A stretch of 64,000 nt of DNA from Alphaproteobacteria bacterium (lineage in GTDB: Bacteria > Pseudomonadota > Alphaproteobacteria > Reyranellales > Reyranellaceae), in the NCBI GenBank assembly GCA_019635875.1, contig JAHBYP010000001.1:310001-374000 (forward strand), read 5' to 3'. Shown piece by piece: positions 1 to 7,681 of the stretch. The translations under genes were made by a program, and so were the position numbers. The notes under the pieces were generated by a model. It ran no database searches. It saw only the letters and a program-made list of their open reading frames with translations, and had not been told where the DNA came from. Every line of letters begins with the position of its first letter. Positions within the stretch are counted from its first letter, which is position 1.

Positions 1-221
1 GCCCTTCACCGCTGAACCCCAACGTGCCGGAGGGGTCGTTCATGATGCAGGGCACGTTGAGCGATTCCATGATGCAGCTCACTCCGATGAACTGGGTCAA
101 GGAGCCGTACGGCTTCTCGATGATCGGCCTGGTGGGCACGTCCACAGATGGGAAGAGCTATCAGGGGAATGTGGTCGCTTCGATACCGGGGTGCTCGACA
201 TTCAGCGTGGTCAAGAAGTGA
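1..221 (+). CDS. C-terminal end of an unidentified, probably chromosomal protein (5' truncated)
   Basis: The frame is open from base 3 to a TGA at 219-221, giving about 72 residues that end SIPGCSTFSVVKK. The tail combines aromatic and Gly residues with a GTSTDGKSYQGNVV stretch and one late Cys. It resembles the ends of secreted or caspase-like proteins of alphaproteobacteria, but this is a recollection and no domain is visible in the fragment. It reads rightward, opposite to the prophage genes, and its stop codon lies in the hairpin at 220-297. I take it as host sequence left of the prophage; it could instead be a phage accessory gene. Confidence 0.5.
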   Translation, partial: PSPLNPNVPEGSFMMQGTLSDSMMQLTPMNWVKEPYGFSMIGLVGTSTDGKSYQGNVVASIPGCSTFSVVKK

Positions 222-297
222 CGCCGTAACGGAAGCCGACTTCGGACGCGTCTCGCCTGTTGGCGAGCGTGTCCGAAAAGGTGTCCGTTACGGCGTC
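220..297. repeat. Nested inverted repeat just after the first gene
   Basis: A perfect 14-bp inverted repeat (GACGCCGTAACGGA at 220-233; its complement at 284-297) encloses a second imperfect dyad built from TTCGGAC...CTCGCC (about 241-257) and GGCGAGCGTGTCCGAA (262-277). There is no T-run after it, so it is not a classical terminator. It begins at the TGA of the preceding gene and ends just before the next gene's stop. A REP-like palindrome or a processing hairpin are both possible. Confidence 0.6.
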
Positions 298-300
298 CGA

Positions 301-525
301 TTACCGTCTCTTACGCAGTCGTCCAATGAGGGGATTCGCAGGTCGCTGCTCGTTGCTGTTGGGCCGGTAGCCAGTGCAGTCGCAGCCGGAAACAGTGCAA
401 CGCCCACGGATGCGCTTGGGATGCTCTCGATGGCAGGAATGGCCGATCTGGCCTTTCAAGGAACAAAGGGGAGTGCGCCAGTCGTGCATCGCTCCAGAGT
501 GGTCGCAGTACCTGCAAGCGGGCAT
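301..525 (-). CDS. Small Cys/His-rich, probably zinc-binding protein
   Basis: 74 residues. Cysteines and histidines are spaced as CRYCDHS, a Cys near residue 22, CHRE near residue 31, then a CTVSGCDC cluster followed by GYRP. The layout is that of small zinc-ribbon proteins common in phages. No enzymatic motif is visible. A TACAAT box (532-537) of the type found at other prophage promoters sits directly upstream, which argues that this is a real gene of the element and, with no room for a leader, that it may be translated from a leaderless message. Function unknown; opposing frames over this stretch look like shadows. Confidence 0.5.
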   Translation of the reverse strand: MPACRYCDHSGAMHDWRTPLCSLKGQIGHSCHREHPKRIRGRCTVSGCDCTGYRPNSNEQRPANPLIGRLRKRR

Positions 526-531
526 TCATGC

Positions 532-539
532 ATTGTACC
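532..539 (-). promoter_or_regulatory. Putative -10 element (GGTACAAT)
   Basis: On the minus strand the sequence reads GGTACAAT immediately before the start codon at 525. It matches the -10 type upstream of the primase, DUF932-like and integrase genes. No convincing -35 is visible. Confidence 0.4.
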
Positions 540-636
540 GGCGGCCCTCCGTATTTTTTCGTGTGCGTGTGTGGATTGCGGTTGAGGGCCGGATGAGTGT
601 GATTCGATGAGCGCGATTTGGAGATTGAGAAGTGTC

Positions 637-940
637 CCCGCACTTGTGAGCGGCGAGCAGGGGCGACGGCCGCGACTTCCTTTCTTTCTTGGAAGTGTCC
701 GTTTGTCTCGGACATCTCTCGGACGCATCCGGCTTCGCCGGTCGTCGAGGACTATCGGACGAGCCGAAGGCTTGTTCGATAGCCCGCAAGGCGACGGCGA
801 AGCCGGTAGCCAGGTGGGCGCAGCGAGCCCCCGGGGGCGAGCTGGAGGTGGTGGGGGTTGGGTACGGGTGCTCCCGGAAGTGAGGCATAACCAAGAAAGA
901 AAGGAAGTCGCGGCCGGAGGCCGTCGCGAACAAGTGCGGG
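637..940. repeat. 304-bp multi-hairpin inverted-repeat element
   Basis: The outer arms are CCCGCACTTG (637-646) and its complement (931-940). A long inner arm at 667-692 pairs perfectly over 26 bases with 891-916. Inside are a 14-pair hairpin at 752-782 with a GAA loop and two G-U pairs, CCGGCTTCGCCGG at 729-741, which can alternatively pair with 796-807, and the palindrome GCCCCCGGGGGC (827-838) flanked by CAGC/GCTG. No convincing ORF crosses it. It could be a MITE-like insertion or a structured RNA. The rest of the gene-free stretch 526-1137 shows only short GC-rich hairpins (for example near 1030-1055). Confidence 0.65.
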
Positions 941-1137
941 AAATGCGGGGTTTATTGGCCGTTCGTGAAGCAGAGCGGCCTAACAGAACAGCCTAACAGG
1001 GAGGCGGAGCGATAGGCGGAGGCACAGGCCCGGTCGAGAGGCCGGGAAAAGGGTACTGGGTGGCGTCTTGTAAGATGGCAGAGCCGCCGCCGTTGATCGG
1101 GACTGGTCGGCGCGCAAGCGGCCGTTTATCCACCCAG

Positions 1138-2034
1138 CTATCCTACCGGAGTAGCCTTCACGCCTTTCCCAAGAAGCGGTGTGATGAATTGGAGCGGTGA
1201 CTCGTCTCGCGAATAAACGAGCTGGTGAGACTGCTCCGCAACCTGCTTGTTGACGTGGCGGATGAGTGTTGGTGGCGACAGCGATCGCACGTACTTGAAC
1301 GCACGATCAGTGTTATCGGCCACAAAGAGCGCAGTGGGGGAGAGTGGAACGATTATGTGGCCCTCCGGCTTTGTCAGACCATTCGTCATTATGATCGGTC
1401 GGTCCGAGGTAAGGAATGATCGCTTCACTGAGCTTGGAAGCTGGAAGACGCGGTAATGCATGGCAGAGATGTGAAGCGGGCCATCGCCACCCAAGATCAA
1501 CGCACGGAGTACGTTGAGCGGGGTTAGGTTGCGCGGATTCGCGAGGAAACCTGCTCTAAACTCTTCGAACGTCGCAGGATCAGTCGGCGCTCGGAGAGAA
1601 TCGTAGAGGTCGCTGTATGAGTCGACCAATCGGGCAGCGTCCTCCGCGTAGCTCGCCCGGATGCGATCCAAGTAATGGGGGCTCCGAAAAATGAGAGCAT
1701 AGATAAAGCGCGCCCACGCGAAGCGGAGTTCAGCGCTCATGTACGGCTCGGCTGTGTTGGCACTTAGCAAGATCCGATGCGCCTGCGCAGCGGAGCCGTC
1801 GGTCATTCCCATCAGGCGTTTCTCAATCTCTTGGGCGTGCTCCGGCGGGACGCCTGGCATCGTGTAGAGGCCCACTTTGTAGCCGGTGGCTTTCGGATGC
1901 CGCCACTTCCCGACGACCCTCTTGTAGGGCTTGCTGAACTCATACAGTTCGCCACGCCGCTGAGCCCAAGGCGTGAGATAGAAAACTGGGATGTAGTGAT
2001 GCCTTTTGGGCTCGGACACTGCCGTTATCCCCAC
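1138..2034 (-). CDS. DUF4238 domain-containing protein
   Basis: 298 residues. The N-terminus carries the family signature KRHHYIPVFYL (residues 10-20) followed by a conserved Trp and a Phe/Tyr-rich segment; the rest matches the expected length of about 300. DUF4238 proteins are scattered in mobile regions and have no established biochemical role. It is the leftmost large gene of the prophage side, has lower GC than its neighbours and is separated from the lysis cassette by two membrane-protein genes, a typical place for late-end cargo. A defence or superinfection role is speculation. Confidence 0.8.
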   Translation of the reverse strand: MGITAVSEPKRHHYIPVFYLTPWAQRRGELYEFSKPYKRVVGKWRHPKATGYKVGLYTMPGVPPEHAQEIEKRLMGMTDGSAAQAHRILLSANTAEPYMSAELRFAWARFIYALIFRSPHYLDRIRASYAEDAARLVDSYSDLYDSLRAPTDPATFEEFRAGFLANPRNLTPLNVLRALILGGDGPLHISAMHYRVFQLPSSVKRSFLTSDRPIIMTNGLTKPEGHIIVPLSPTALFVADNTDRAFKYVRSLSPPTLIRHVNKQVAEQSHQLVYSRDESPLQFITPLLGKGVKATPVG

Positions 2035-2059
2035 CGGTTCATTCCGGCTTCACAGAGGA

Positions 2060-2177
2060 TGGTACAGTATGGCTATGAGGAAGATTAAGGATAAGGCGCA
2101 GAGCGTTTCAGCCTTTGGAACCTTCAGCGCCTTAATCGGCACCTCATCACACTAGCCGCCTTCGGGCGGCTTTTGTG
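2060..2177 (+). ncRNA. Candidate small RNA or leaderless micro-ORF transcript
   Basis: An extended -10 box (TGGTACAGT, 2060-2068) is followed about 85 bases later by an intrinsic terminator at 2154-2171 with a TTTGTG tail. Predicted transcription begins near 2075, exactly where an ATG opens a 26-codon frame (2075-2155, ending GTSSH) whose stop lies in the terminator stem. So it may be a roughly 100-nt RNA, a leaderless micro-protein, or both. It is divergent from the DUF4238 gene, 26 bases away. No known RNA family was recognised. Confidence 0.45.
2154..2175 (+). terminator. Intrinsic terminator
   Basis: AGCCGCC (2154-2160), TTCG loop, GGCGGCT (2165-2171), followed by TTTGTG. A seven-pair stem with a stable UUCG-type loop. 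Confidence 0.7.
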
Positions 2178-2544
2178 TTGCCGAGATTGCTCTTCGACAG
2201 AGGAAAAAGCGCCCTGCACAGGATCAGCGCTATAGAAAAAGGAGCCTGATTAAACGAGATGGTTGGTTGCTGGCGCGCGGGTCACGCACTGCAATAAAGC
2301 GCCGTCGATCGAGCGACACGCGGTCGCCGCGCAACAATAGCCAATCATCACAGGCAGCCAGGGGTACAGATGCGAAAGCCCGGAAAAAGACAACGGCCGT
2401 CTCCGGGCCTCTGAATCTGTGTCTCTGCCTGTTCCAAGAAGCACTCACGGCCCTTTGGGGAAAGGCTCGGCTTCACCAACCCTCTGTCCACATAAGCTTT
2501 CCTGTGCGCCCCGAATCTCTCATTCAGGGGTGGGGCTGTCATTC
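2176..2544. other. Gene-free stretch
   Basis: Several short open frames overlap here on both strands, but none has a ribosome-binding site or a believable protein. The clearest feature is a dyad with CCCGGA (about 2380) pairing with TCCGGG (about 2403), which on the minus strand has a T-rich loop. It lies beyond the 3' end of the membrane-protein gene at 2545 and could help end that transcript. Confidence 0.4.
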
Positions 2545-2895
2545 CTAAGTTCTGGCTTGAATGAGTTCTCTGATCATCTCCGCGATCTTTTGCGCAAGAG
2601 ATGGGCATGCCGCGAGAACGACTGACCCAGCAATTGCGATCCCTCCTCCGATGAAGAGCATTCTCGCGCTACCTTTTAGTACGACGACAACGGCGAGAAC
2701 GTGGGTGCAGAACATCGTGCGAGCATCCATTTCGCGGAAGATTAGTTCTCTGAGTATCTGGTACTTTTCCGTTGTGATTTGGCGGTCCGCTTCGCTGCCT
2801 AAGCTCAGCACTACACCAACGCGAAGGAACATCCAGAAACTGATCACGATACCCGCGATGCAGACCAAGTCACTAATGTGTTCGTGGGGTGGCAT
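2545..2895 (-). CDS. Small membrane protein, function unknown
   Basis: 116 residues with hydrophobic segments at about 9-31 (CIAGIVISFWMFLRVG), 62-76 and 79-97, separated by a charged loop (DRQITTEKYQILRELIF). No family recognised. It follows the membrane-protein gene at 2906 by 10 bases, so the two likely form one transcript from the promoter at 3282-3310. Position beyond the lysis genes suggests cargo such as superinfection exclusion; that is inference only. Confidence 0.7.
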   Translation of the reverse strand: MPPHEHISDLVCIAGIVISFWMFLRVGVVLSLGSEADRQITTEKYQILRELIFREMDARTMFCTHVLAVVVVLKGSARMLFIGGGIAIAGSVVLAACPSLAQKIAEMIRELIQART

Positions 2896-2905
2896 GGGAA
2901 CCCGG

Positions 2906-3259
2906 CTAGCCTATCCGCCTAGCGATTCGCCGGAAGAGAAATGCCTCAACACGGCCAAGGGTAAGAACGAGAATATCGAGGAAGCTGAATGCAAGAAGCA
3001 AAAGGCTTAGCGTGAAGTAGGCCGGATACCACAGGTACAGGAATACCGCGGCTGCGGGCAAGAAGCCGGTAAACAAGGAGACGACAAAAAGCCAAAGGTC
3101 GAGGTGGACGCCACCATTGAGCGAACTGGAAAGCTTATATAGTCGTGAGGGAAGTTTGTCCTGGTCGGTCTCTTGCTGGGGTGGGTAAACAACTGTTGCT
3201 GTATAGACGAACTTGGTCTCAAAGTTTTCTGACGGTTCTTCGGGGATTTGCGACACCAT
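2906..3259 (-). CDS. Small membrane protein, function unknown
   Basis: 117 residues from the ATG at 3259, chosen because AAGGAG lies five bases upstream; an upstream ATG at 3310 would overlap the promoter. A hydrophilic N-terminal half (about 60 residues, rich in Pro, Glu and Gln) precedes two long hydrophobic segments at about 53-75 and 80-100 and a basic C-terminus (FRRIARRIG). Paired with the next gene, with which it shares size and membrane character. A regulated toxin/exclusion pair is possible but unproven. Confidence 0.7.
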   Translation of the reverse strand: MVSQIPEEPSENFETKFVYTATVVYPPQQETDQDKLPSRLYKLSSSLNGGVHLDLWLFVVSLFTGFLPAAAVFLYLWYPAYFTLSLLLLAFSFLDILVLTLGRVEAFLFRRIARRIG

Positions 3260-3281
3260 TAAGCTCCTTATCGTGCAGGAG

Positions 3282-3310
3282 AGTGTATTTCGGCTACGCA
3301 CAACCGCCAA
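3282..3310 (-). promoter_or_regulatory. Promoter of the membrane-protein pair
   Basis: Minus strand: TTGGCG (3310-3305), a 17-base spacer, TACACT (3287-3282). It lies directly after a hairpin that ends the lysis operon, the terminator-promoter arrangement typical of independently expressed phage cargo. Confidence 0.6.
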
Positions 3311-3328
3311 GAGCCTCTTTCGAGGCTC
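3311..3328 (-). terminator. Stem-loop after the holin-like gene
   Basis: GAGCCTC (3311-3317), TTTC loop, GAGGCTC (3322-3328), about 30 bases past the stop of the holin-like gene. On the minus strand it is followed by only two T residues, so termination may be partial. Confidence 0.45.
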
Positions 3329-3358
3329 CCGGAGTTGTATAGAGCGACTGGTGGGGAG

Positions 3359-3595
3359 CTAGGCGCCCACCACAGCGCGCGTGCCGGAGTACAAGCCGCT
3401 CGCCATGAGGCCGATAGCTATGCCGCCCAGGACGATCTCGCTGGTAGACGAGGCGACGAAGCACGCCATCCCCACGCCAAACACAATGGACGCGACAGGA
3501 GCGAACTGGCTGGGGATGCCAAGGCCTTTCACCACCGCGACCAAGCCGACGGTGAGGGGGACGATTGCCAATAATGCGGGATTGAGGAAATCCAT
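3359..3595 (-). CDS. Holin-like small membrane protein
   Basis: 78 residues, almost entirely hydrophobic, with three predicted membrane segments (about 7-25, 32-50 and 54-73) joined by short Gly/Ser-rich turns; it begins MDFLNPALLAIVPL. Size, topology and location next to the M23 endolysin fit a class I-like holin or a related phage membrane protein that releases the endolysin through the inner membrane. The 90-base gap to the endolysin gene holds no other gene. No strong Shine-Dalgarno site is visible. Confidence 0.65.
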   Translation of the reverse strand: MDFLNPALLAIVPLTVGLVAVVKGLGIPSQFAPVASIVFGVGMACFVASSTSEIVLGGIAIGLMASGLYSGTRAVVGA

Positions 3596-3684
3596 ACGTG
3601 TGTTGCTAGTTACTAAGGCAGGCTTCTGCCCACCGCCCTCGCTCGTGCCGAACCCCCAAGGTCGAAGGGGCGCGAGGGAAGGCG

Positions 3685-4305
3685 CTAGGCGGATGGCGTC
3701 TTAATCATGCGCATCTTGTCGGTGAGAAGGTCCAAATAGCGAGCGAGCACTTCGACGAGCTGGCGCATGAAGGAAGCCTGGACGGCCGGTTCGTCGAACA
3801 TGTACGGCGTCGGGTCTGTCGCTCCGAAGAATCCGTTCGCCTGGTACATATTGGAGCCGTCCGGGTTGAGGGGCTTCACTTCGAAATGGAGGTGGTCGCC
3901 GGTCGAATAGCCGGTGCTGTCGGCGTAGCCGATGAGCTGGCCGGTCGAGACGGTTTCGCCGAGATGCACGTCGATGGCGGCGAAGTGCCAGTAGCGGGTC
4001 TTAAAGCGTCCCTCGGGGCCGAAATCGTGCGTTATGGCGACGCCAAGGCCTCGGCTGGCTTCAGTCTCCACTTCGCTCACCACGCCCTCCCTGGCTGCGT
4101 ATACGGGCTGCCAGCGGGTTGCCATGAGGTCGAGGGCGTTGTGGCCCTTCATCATCGAGTAGACCGATTTGAAGCCCGGTGGAGGATTGAGGCCGTCGCA
4201 GGCAATGATTTTCGTGCCGGTAGCGACATCAATACAGACTTGGTTGGCGCCGAAGCGCTGGGTGACGATCCACGGGTGTACTGGCCGATAGAAAAGTTGC
4301 GCCAT
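3685..4305 (-). CDS. M23-family (LytM-type) peptidase, phage endolysin
   Basis: 206 residues. A LytM-type zinc peptidase that would cleave peptide cross-bridges of murein for host lysis. The metal and catalytic residues are visible: GHNALD (His55, Asp59), WH at His107, and DHLHFE (His138, His140). There is no signal peptide, so export would rely on the adjacent holin-like proteins. The N-terminal 50 residues (QRFGANQ...) and C-terminal 45 residues form small extensions without recognised cell-wall-binding repeats. Four bases separate it from the gene at 4309. Confidence 0.85.
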   Translation of the reverse strand: MAQLFYRPVHPWIVTQRFGANQVCIDVATGTKIIACDGLNPPPGFKSVYSMMKGHNALDLMATRWQPVYAAREGVVSEVETEASRGLGVAITHDFGPEGRFKTRYWHFAAIDVHLGETVSTGQLIGYADSTGYSTGDHLHFEVKPLNPDGSNMYQANGFFGATDPTPYMFDEPAVQASFMRQLVEVLARYLDLLTDKMRMIKTPSA

Positions 4306-4308
4306 ACC

Positions 4309-4536
4309 TCACAATTTTATCACGAGGACGATGAGCGCGCCGACGACGGCTGTGAGTATCAGGCCGGTGCAGCCGTACACCAACATGCGCACCGGCCAGA
4401 ACTCGGCCTGGGTAACGTAGTTGGCCTTGGCGTCCTTGAAGTCTGCACGGAGACCGCGCATCTCGGTGCGCAGCTCAATGAGCAGGTCATGGTCGGTCTG
4501 AAACTGATCGACGAGGTCTGTGGAGTTTCCGGCCAT
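4309..4536 (-). CDS. Lysis-cassette membrane protein (XhlA/holin-like)
   Basis: 75 residues: a charged, helical N-terminal half (DQFQTDHDLLIELRTEMRG) and one C-terminal membrane segment at about 51-73 (MLVYGCTGLILTAVVGALI) ending KL. This one-segment, coiled-coil layout matches haemolysin XhlA and small phage holin partners. Located directly upstream of the endolysin in transcription order. Confidence 0.65.
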   Translation of the reverse strand: MAGNSTDLVDQFQTDHDLLIELRTEMRGLRADFKDAKANYVTQAEFWPVRMLVYGCTGLILTAVVGALIVLVIKL

Positions 4537-4630
4537 ATCATTGCGCGATTGCTAATCGGGTGTAAGCTGATTGGATGTTGTGGGCTGCACTGCTTGCGAT
4601 AGGATTTTTCATATATCTGGTCTGGTCGCG

Positions 4631-5872
4631 CTAGCGTTTGCCTTGCATCTTCCGGCCGGTCCTGGAAAGCATCTCACCGACCTTTCCGCTTCGAGCGGCC
4701 TTTGACGCCCCGACGAGCAATAGCGCTTTCGGATCAAACAGCGCGCTCATAAACCCGATGGTGTCCGTAAGGCTGATGGCGTTGTTTCGCTCCTCGACGG
4801 GCAATCGGCGCAGCGCTGCATTTTGGATGGGGATCAGCTCCGAAATCTGACGGTTGATGGCCCGAATTCTGCCATCCGGCGTCGCCACCTCGATCTGCTC
4901 CTTCAGGACGTTGTAGAACTCGGTATACACGCGCTCGATTGCGGACGCGTCCGGATCGGGTCGATTGTACGCCCAGGAGCCTTTCTGACCCGCACCACGC
5001 TTGATGTTCGTCGCAGTGACAAGGTCCGCATCGGAAACGCCAACGCGCTCGATTTCATCGGCGATCTGATCCAGGACGCGATCGAGCGCAGCGTTATCGC
5101 CGAACGTAGCGGCCTTCTCGGCGCCGAGGCGGCGCGTCGTCTCCGACAGGGTTTCCTTGAGGTTGATCTTTACCGGCGAACTCTTCAGCTCCGCCTTCAG
5201 CTCTTGGCTGAGCTGGTTCAGTTTCACGTGAGACTTGGCGATGGTCTCCGGAAGAGACCCGCCCACATCGTACTTCGCGACGTTCTCGATATTGAAGCCG
5301 TCCTTCACGTCACGGATCGATGGGCGGATCACTGAGCTTTGGATCTTCTGTCCGGTGCTTTCAACCCCTTTCCCAGCAGCGCTGATGAGGCCCTTGCCCG
5401 CGTTTGCGGCTGCTGCCTTTGTCGTCGCTGCACCTGTCGTTAGGCCCTTGGCAGGGGTGGGTGCGATCGCACCGGCAATGGTGGTGGCATTCTGCACGCT
5501 TTCGAGCACCCGCGCCGTTCTCTCGCCGGCTCGAGACCGAGCGAACTGCTGGACGGCCGGAACGTCGCTGATCTTATCCGCGGCGGCTTCGATCACCGGG
5601 CTGATCACCGGAGATACGGCGGCCGACACCGGCGCGAAAGCCGCTTCTATGATGCCGGCACCCGCCTTAAGGCTCCCCTCGATCACCTCCAAAGGGTTCT
5701 TTGCAGTCTGGGGAGCTGCAAGCCCTTCCTTGACCTTTTCGATGCCTGCTCGCTGAGCCTGGGCGGTCCGCTCCATATAGGTGGGCGGCCGCTTAGTTTC
5801 GGCCGGCACGATTCGGGGCTTCGCTAGCGTCGGCTTGCTTCCAAAAAATTCTGTTGCGCTGACGATTGCCAT
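4631..5872 (-). CDS. Ala-rich helical virion protein, possibly ejected with DNA
   Basis: 413 residues, rich in Ala, Lys and Glu. It has an N-terminal disordered part with a long VIEGSLKAGAGIIEAAFAPV region (about 65-130) of amphipathic helices and a C-terminal helical domain with LEVIEG/LRRLPVEERN-like stretches. No enzymatic motif. Next to another long coiled-coil protein, between the tail/fibre genes and lysis genes, which is where short-tailed phages encode internal (ejection) proteins. Similar in style to its neighbour, but no family can be named. Confidence 0.6.
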   Translation of the reverse strand: MAIVSATEFFGSKPTLAKPRIVPAETKRPPTYMERTAQAQRAGIEKVKEGLAAPQTAKNPLEVIEGSLKAGAGIIEAAFAPVSAAVSPVISPVIEAAADKISDVPAVQQFARSRAGERTARVLESVQNATTIAGAIAPTPAKGLTTGAATTKAAAANAGKGLISAAGKGVESTGQKIQSSVIRPSIRDVKDGFNIENVAKYDVGGSLPETIAKSHVKLNQLSQELKAELKSSPVKINLKETLSETTRRLGAEKAATFGDNAALDRVLDQIADEIERVGVSDADLVTATNIKRGAGQKGSWAYNRPDPDASAIERVYTEFYNVLKEQIEVATPDGRIRAINRQISELIPIQNAALRRLPVEERNNAISLTDTIGFMSALFDPKALLLVGASKAARSGKVGEMLSRTGRKMQGKR

Positions 5873-5873
5873 A

Positions 5874-7460
5874 TCATTGTTGGATTACGGCTATGGACCC
5901 GTCCGCGAGCACGCGGCCCTGCACGCCGTCTGCATTGGTAACGATCTGGCCCACGGTGAAGTCCTGACCGCCGATATTGATCTTGCTGTAGCCCACAATC
6001 GCCGCCTGGTTCGCCCGTAGCTTGGTGTCGAGTGTGTCGTTGATCTTCGATGCGAAGTTGTCGATGCGGTCCTGGGTATTCACCCCGAGGAAGAAGGCGT
6101 TGGACACGCGACCGGGAAGCTGATCGGCATAGAATTTCTCCTCACTGGCGGTGAGCGCGGCACCAGTGCGGGCGCGGGATAGAAGGTCCACAATTTCCGT
6201 GCGTAGATCGATGTAGCGCTGCTGATCAGCCGCGCCGAAAACCTTGCCCAAGCCACCCAAAATGAGGCCCTTTGAACGCTCGGTATCGAGCTGCTTCAGG
6301 TCCGCCACCTTCTTCGAGATGTCGTACAGCGCGGCCAGGCCGTCGATCCTGGCATCCGAGATGGCCGGTTTGGTCCCGGTGTTGGTGTCGATGATCGAGC
6401 CGTCCGGCTTCGGCAGCTCCTTGGCGAGTTGCGCCACAACCCCAAACGTGCCTTTCGGCAGGCCAGTTGGGATAGTGCCCGTCGATGCGTACTGCTGGGC
6501 GTAGGCAAGCGCCTGAAGCGGATCAGTTGTGACGCCGCCGCCGCTCGCGTTCCGCTGATCAATGGCGAGTTGAGCCAGGCGGATGCTGTTCTCAAATTCC
6601 TGCTGCTGTTTCGCATCCTGGAACTTCGCTCCCAGCACTGCGCCGGCAAGTCTCGTAGCCTCTTCCGGGGAGGACGCTGCCTGGATCTTCGCGAGCGTTG
6701 CGTTGTCCGCACCGGCGCCGGCGGCCGCCAGCATGATGTCGAGCGTTTTGGCGCGCTGGTCCCGGTACTCCGTGAGAGCGCTCCTCTGCTGGTCGAGCAT
6801 CTCGATACGCGCTTCCGCTCGGCGCTTCTCCTCCACATTGAAATTGTCCATGTTGATTTGAAGCAGGAACTTCTTGTGCGCAATCTCAGCCTCGACCGGA
6901 TCGAACTCGGCTGCGAGCGATTGCGTCACGTAGTCCTGGGCGAGGGCGAGCTTGCCCTGCTTCGCCGTTGCGATAGCAGCGATGCCGGCCTTTTTGGCGG
7001 CGGCCTGACGATCGATCGAAGCCTGCTCGCCGACAATGGCGAAGGTGGGCGCAAGTCGGTCTTCCGAAGTCGCCTTCATCTGGACAGACGCGGCGTCGAT
7101 CTGGTTCGCCTGGTCGTACAGTTCGAGGATGTCTTTGTTGAGCTGAGGGATGCCCTGCGCCGTTTCGAGCTCTAGCTTGCGCGCAGATTTGGTGCCGAGC
7201 TTTGTGGTGCCGGAATCGATATCCGTTATGAGGTCGTCCTGCTTCGCCCTAAGCGCATCCTGCTCCGGCGTGTTCTGGATTGGCGGAAGTACGATCGTGG
7301 AAGGATTGAAGACCGGCGGGGTGTACGCGGGCGTCTGAATCGGCGGGGTAGCCGTGAGGGTCGAGGCGTCTATGGGCGTGGTGGCGAGCTTCTGGCCGGC
7401 AACCTCAGAAATGCGCTTGGCGCCTTCGATGGAGAACGGATTGGGTAGTGGTGTTGCCAT
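5874..7460 (-). CDS. Large coiled-coil virion protein, possibly ejection or tail-length protein
   Basis: 528 residues. The N-terminal 90 residues are Pro/Thr-rich; residues about 90-250 form a long coiled coil (VEEKRRAEARIEMLDQQRSA); the remainder is helical with a small C-terminal domain around NIGGQDFTVGQIVTNADG. With no tape-measure gene of normal size visible, this is the best candidate for a tail-length or ejected core protein. It ends one base before the next gene starts, so translation is probably coupled. Confidence 0.6.
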   Translation of the reverse strand: MATPLPNPFSIEGAKRISEVAGQKLATTPIDASTLTATPPIQTPAYTPPVFNPSTIVLPPIQNTPEQDALRAKQDDLITDIDSGTTKLGTKSARKLELETAQGIPQLNKDILELYDQANQIDAASVQMKATSEDRLAPTFAIVGEQASIDRQAAAKKAGIAAIATAKQGKLALAQDYVTQSLAAEFDPVEAEIAHKKFLLQINMDNFNVEEKRRAEARIEMLDQQRSALTEYRDQRAKTLDIMLAAAGAGADNATLAKIQAASSPEEATRLAGAVLGAKFQDAKQQQEFENSIRLAQLAIDQRNASGGGVTTDPLQALAYAQQYASTGTIPTGLPKGTFGVVAQLAKELPKPDGSIIDTNTGTKPAISDARIDGLAALYDISKKVADLKQLDTERSKGLILGGLGKVFGAADQQRYIDLRTEIVDLLSRARTGAALTASEEKFYADQLPGRVSNAFFLGVNTQDRIDNFASKINDTLDTKLRANQAAIVGYSKINIGGQDFTVGQIVTNADGVQGRVLADGSIAVIQQ

Positions 7461-7463
7461 AGA

Positions 7464-7679
7464 TCAGGTGAGCGTGGCGTAGCGCCATGCATTGTTAGCG
7501 GTGTCGTAGATGTACAGGCGAAGCGTCGCGCCGTTTCGGTAGACGACGATCTGCTCGTAGAGGTTTCTCGGCACGTGAGTCGGCGCGCTGCTTGTTGTCG
7601 GAAAAAGCCCCCAGAGCGTCTCCAAGCGCTGCGGCGGCGTGTTTCTGACTGCTTCCGGTTCTGTGTATTTCAGTTCCAT
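7464..7679 (-). CDS. Small phage structural-region protein
   Basis: 71 residues; the second half is a predicted beta hairpin (EQIVVYRNGATLRLYIYDTA). No family recognised. It is packed between two structural genes with 2- and 3-base gaps, so it is almost certainly translated in the operon. Confidence 0.65.
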   Translation of the reverse strand: MELKYTEPEAVRNTPPQRLETLWGLFPTTSSAPTHVPRNLYEQIVVYRNGATLRLYIYDTANNAWRYATLT

Positions 7680-7681
7680 AG

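Noticed and set aside
325..350. Possible left attachment repeat (GGATTCG similar to the tRNA T arm)
   Set aside because: Only six or seven bases match, in the middle of a coding frame; not enough to call a copy of the tRNA 3' end.
2267..2548. 93-residue + strand frame in the gene-free stretch
   Set aside because: No ribosome site or recognisable protein; basic low-complexity start and overlap with other frames.
4575..4634. 19-residue + strand hydrophobic micro-ORF between two phage genes
   Set aside because: Hydrophobic and in a gap, but no ribosome site or promoter and antisense to the operon end; probably chance.
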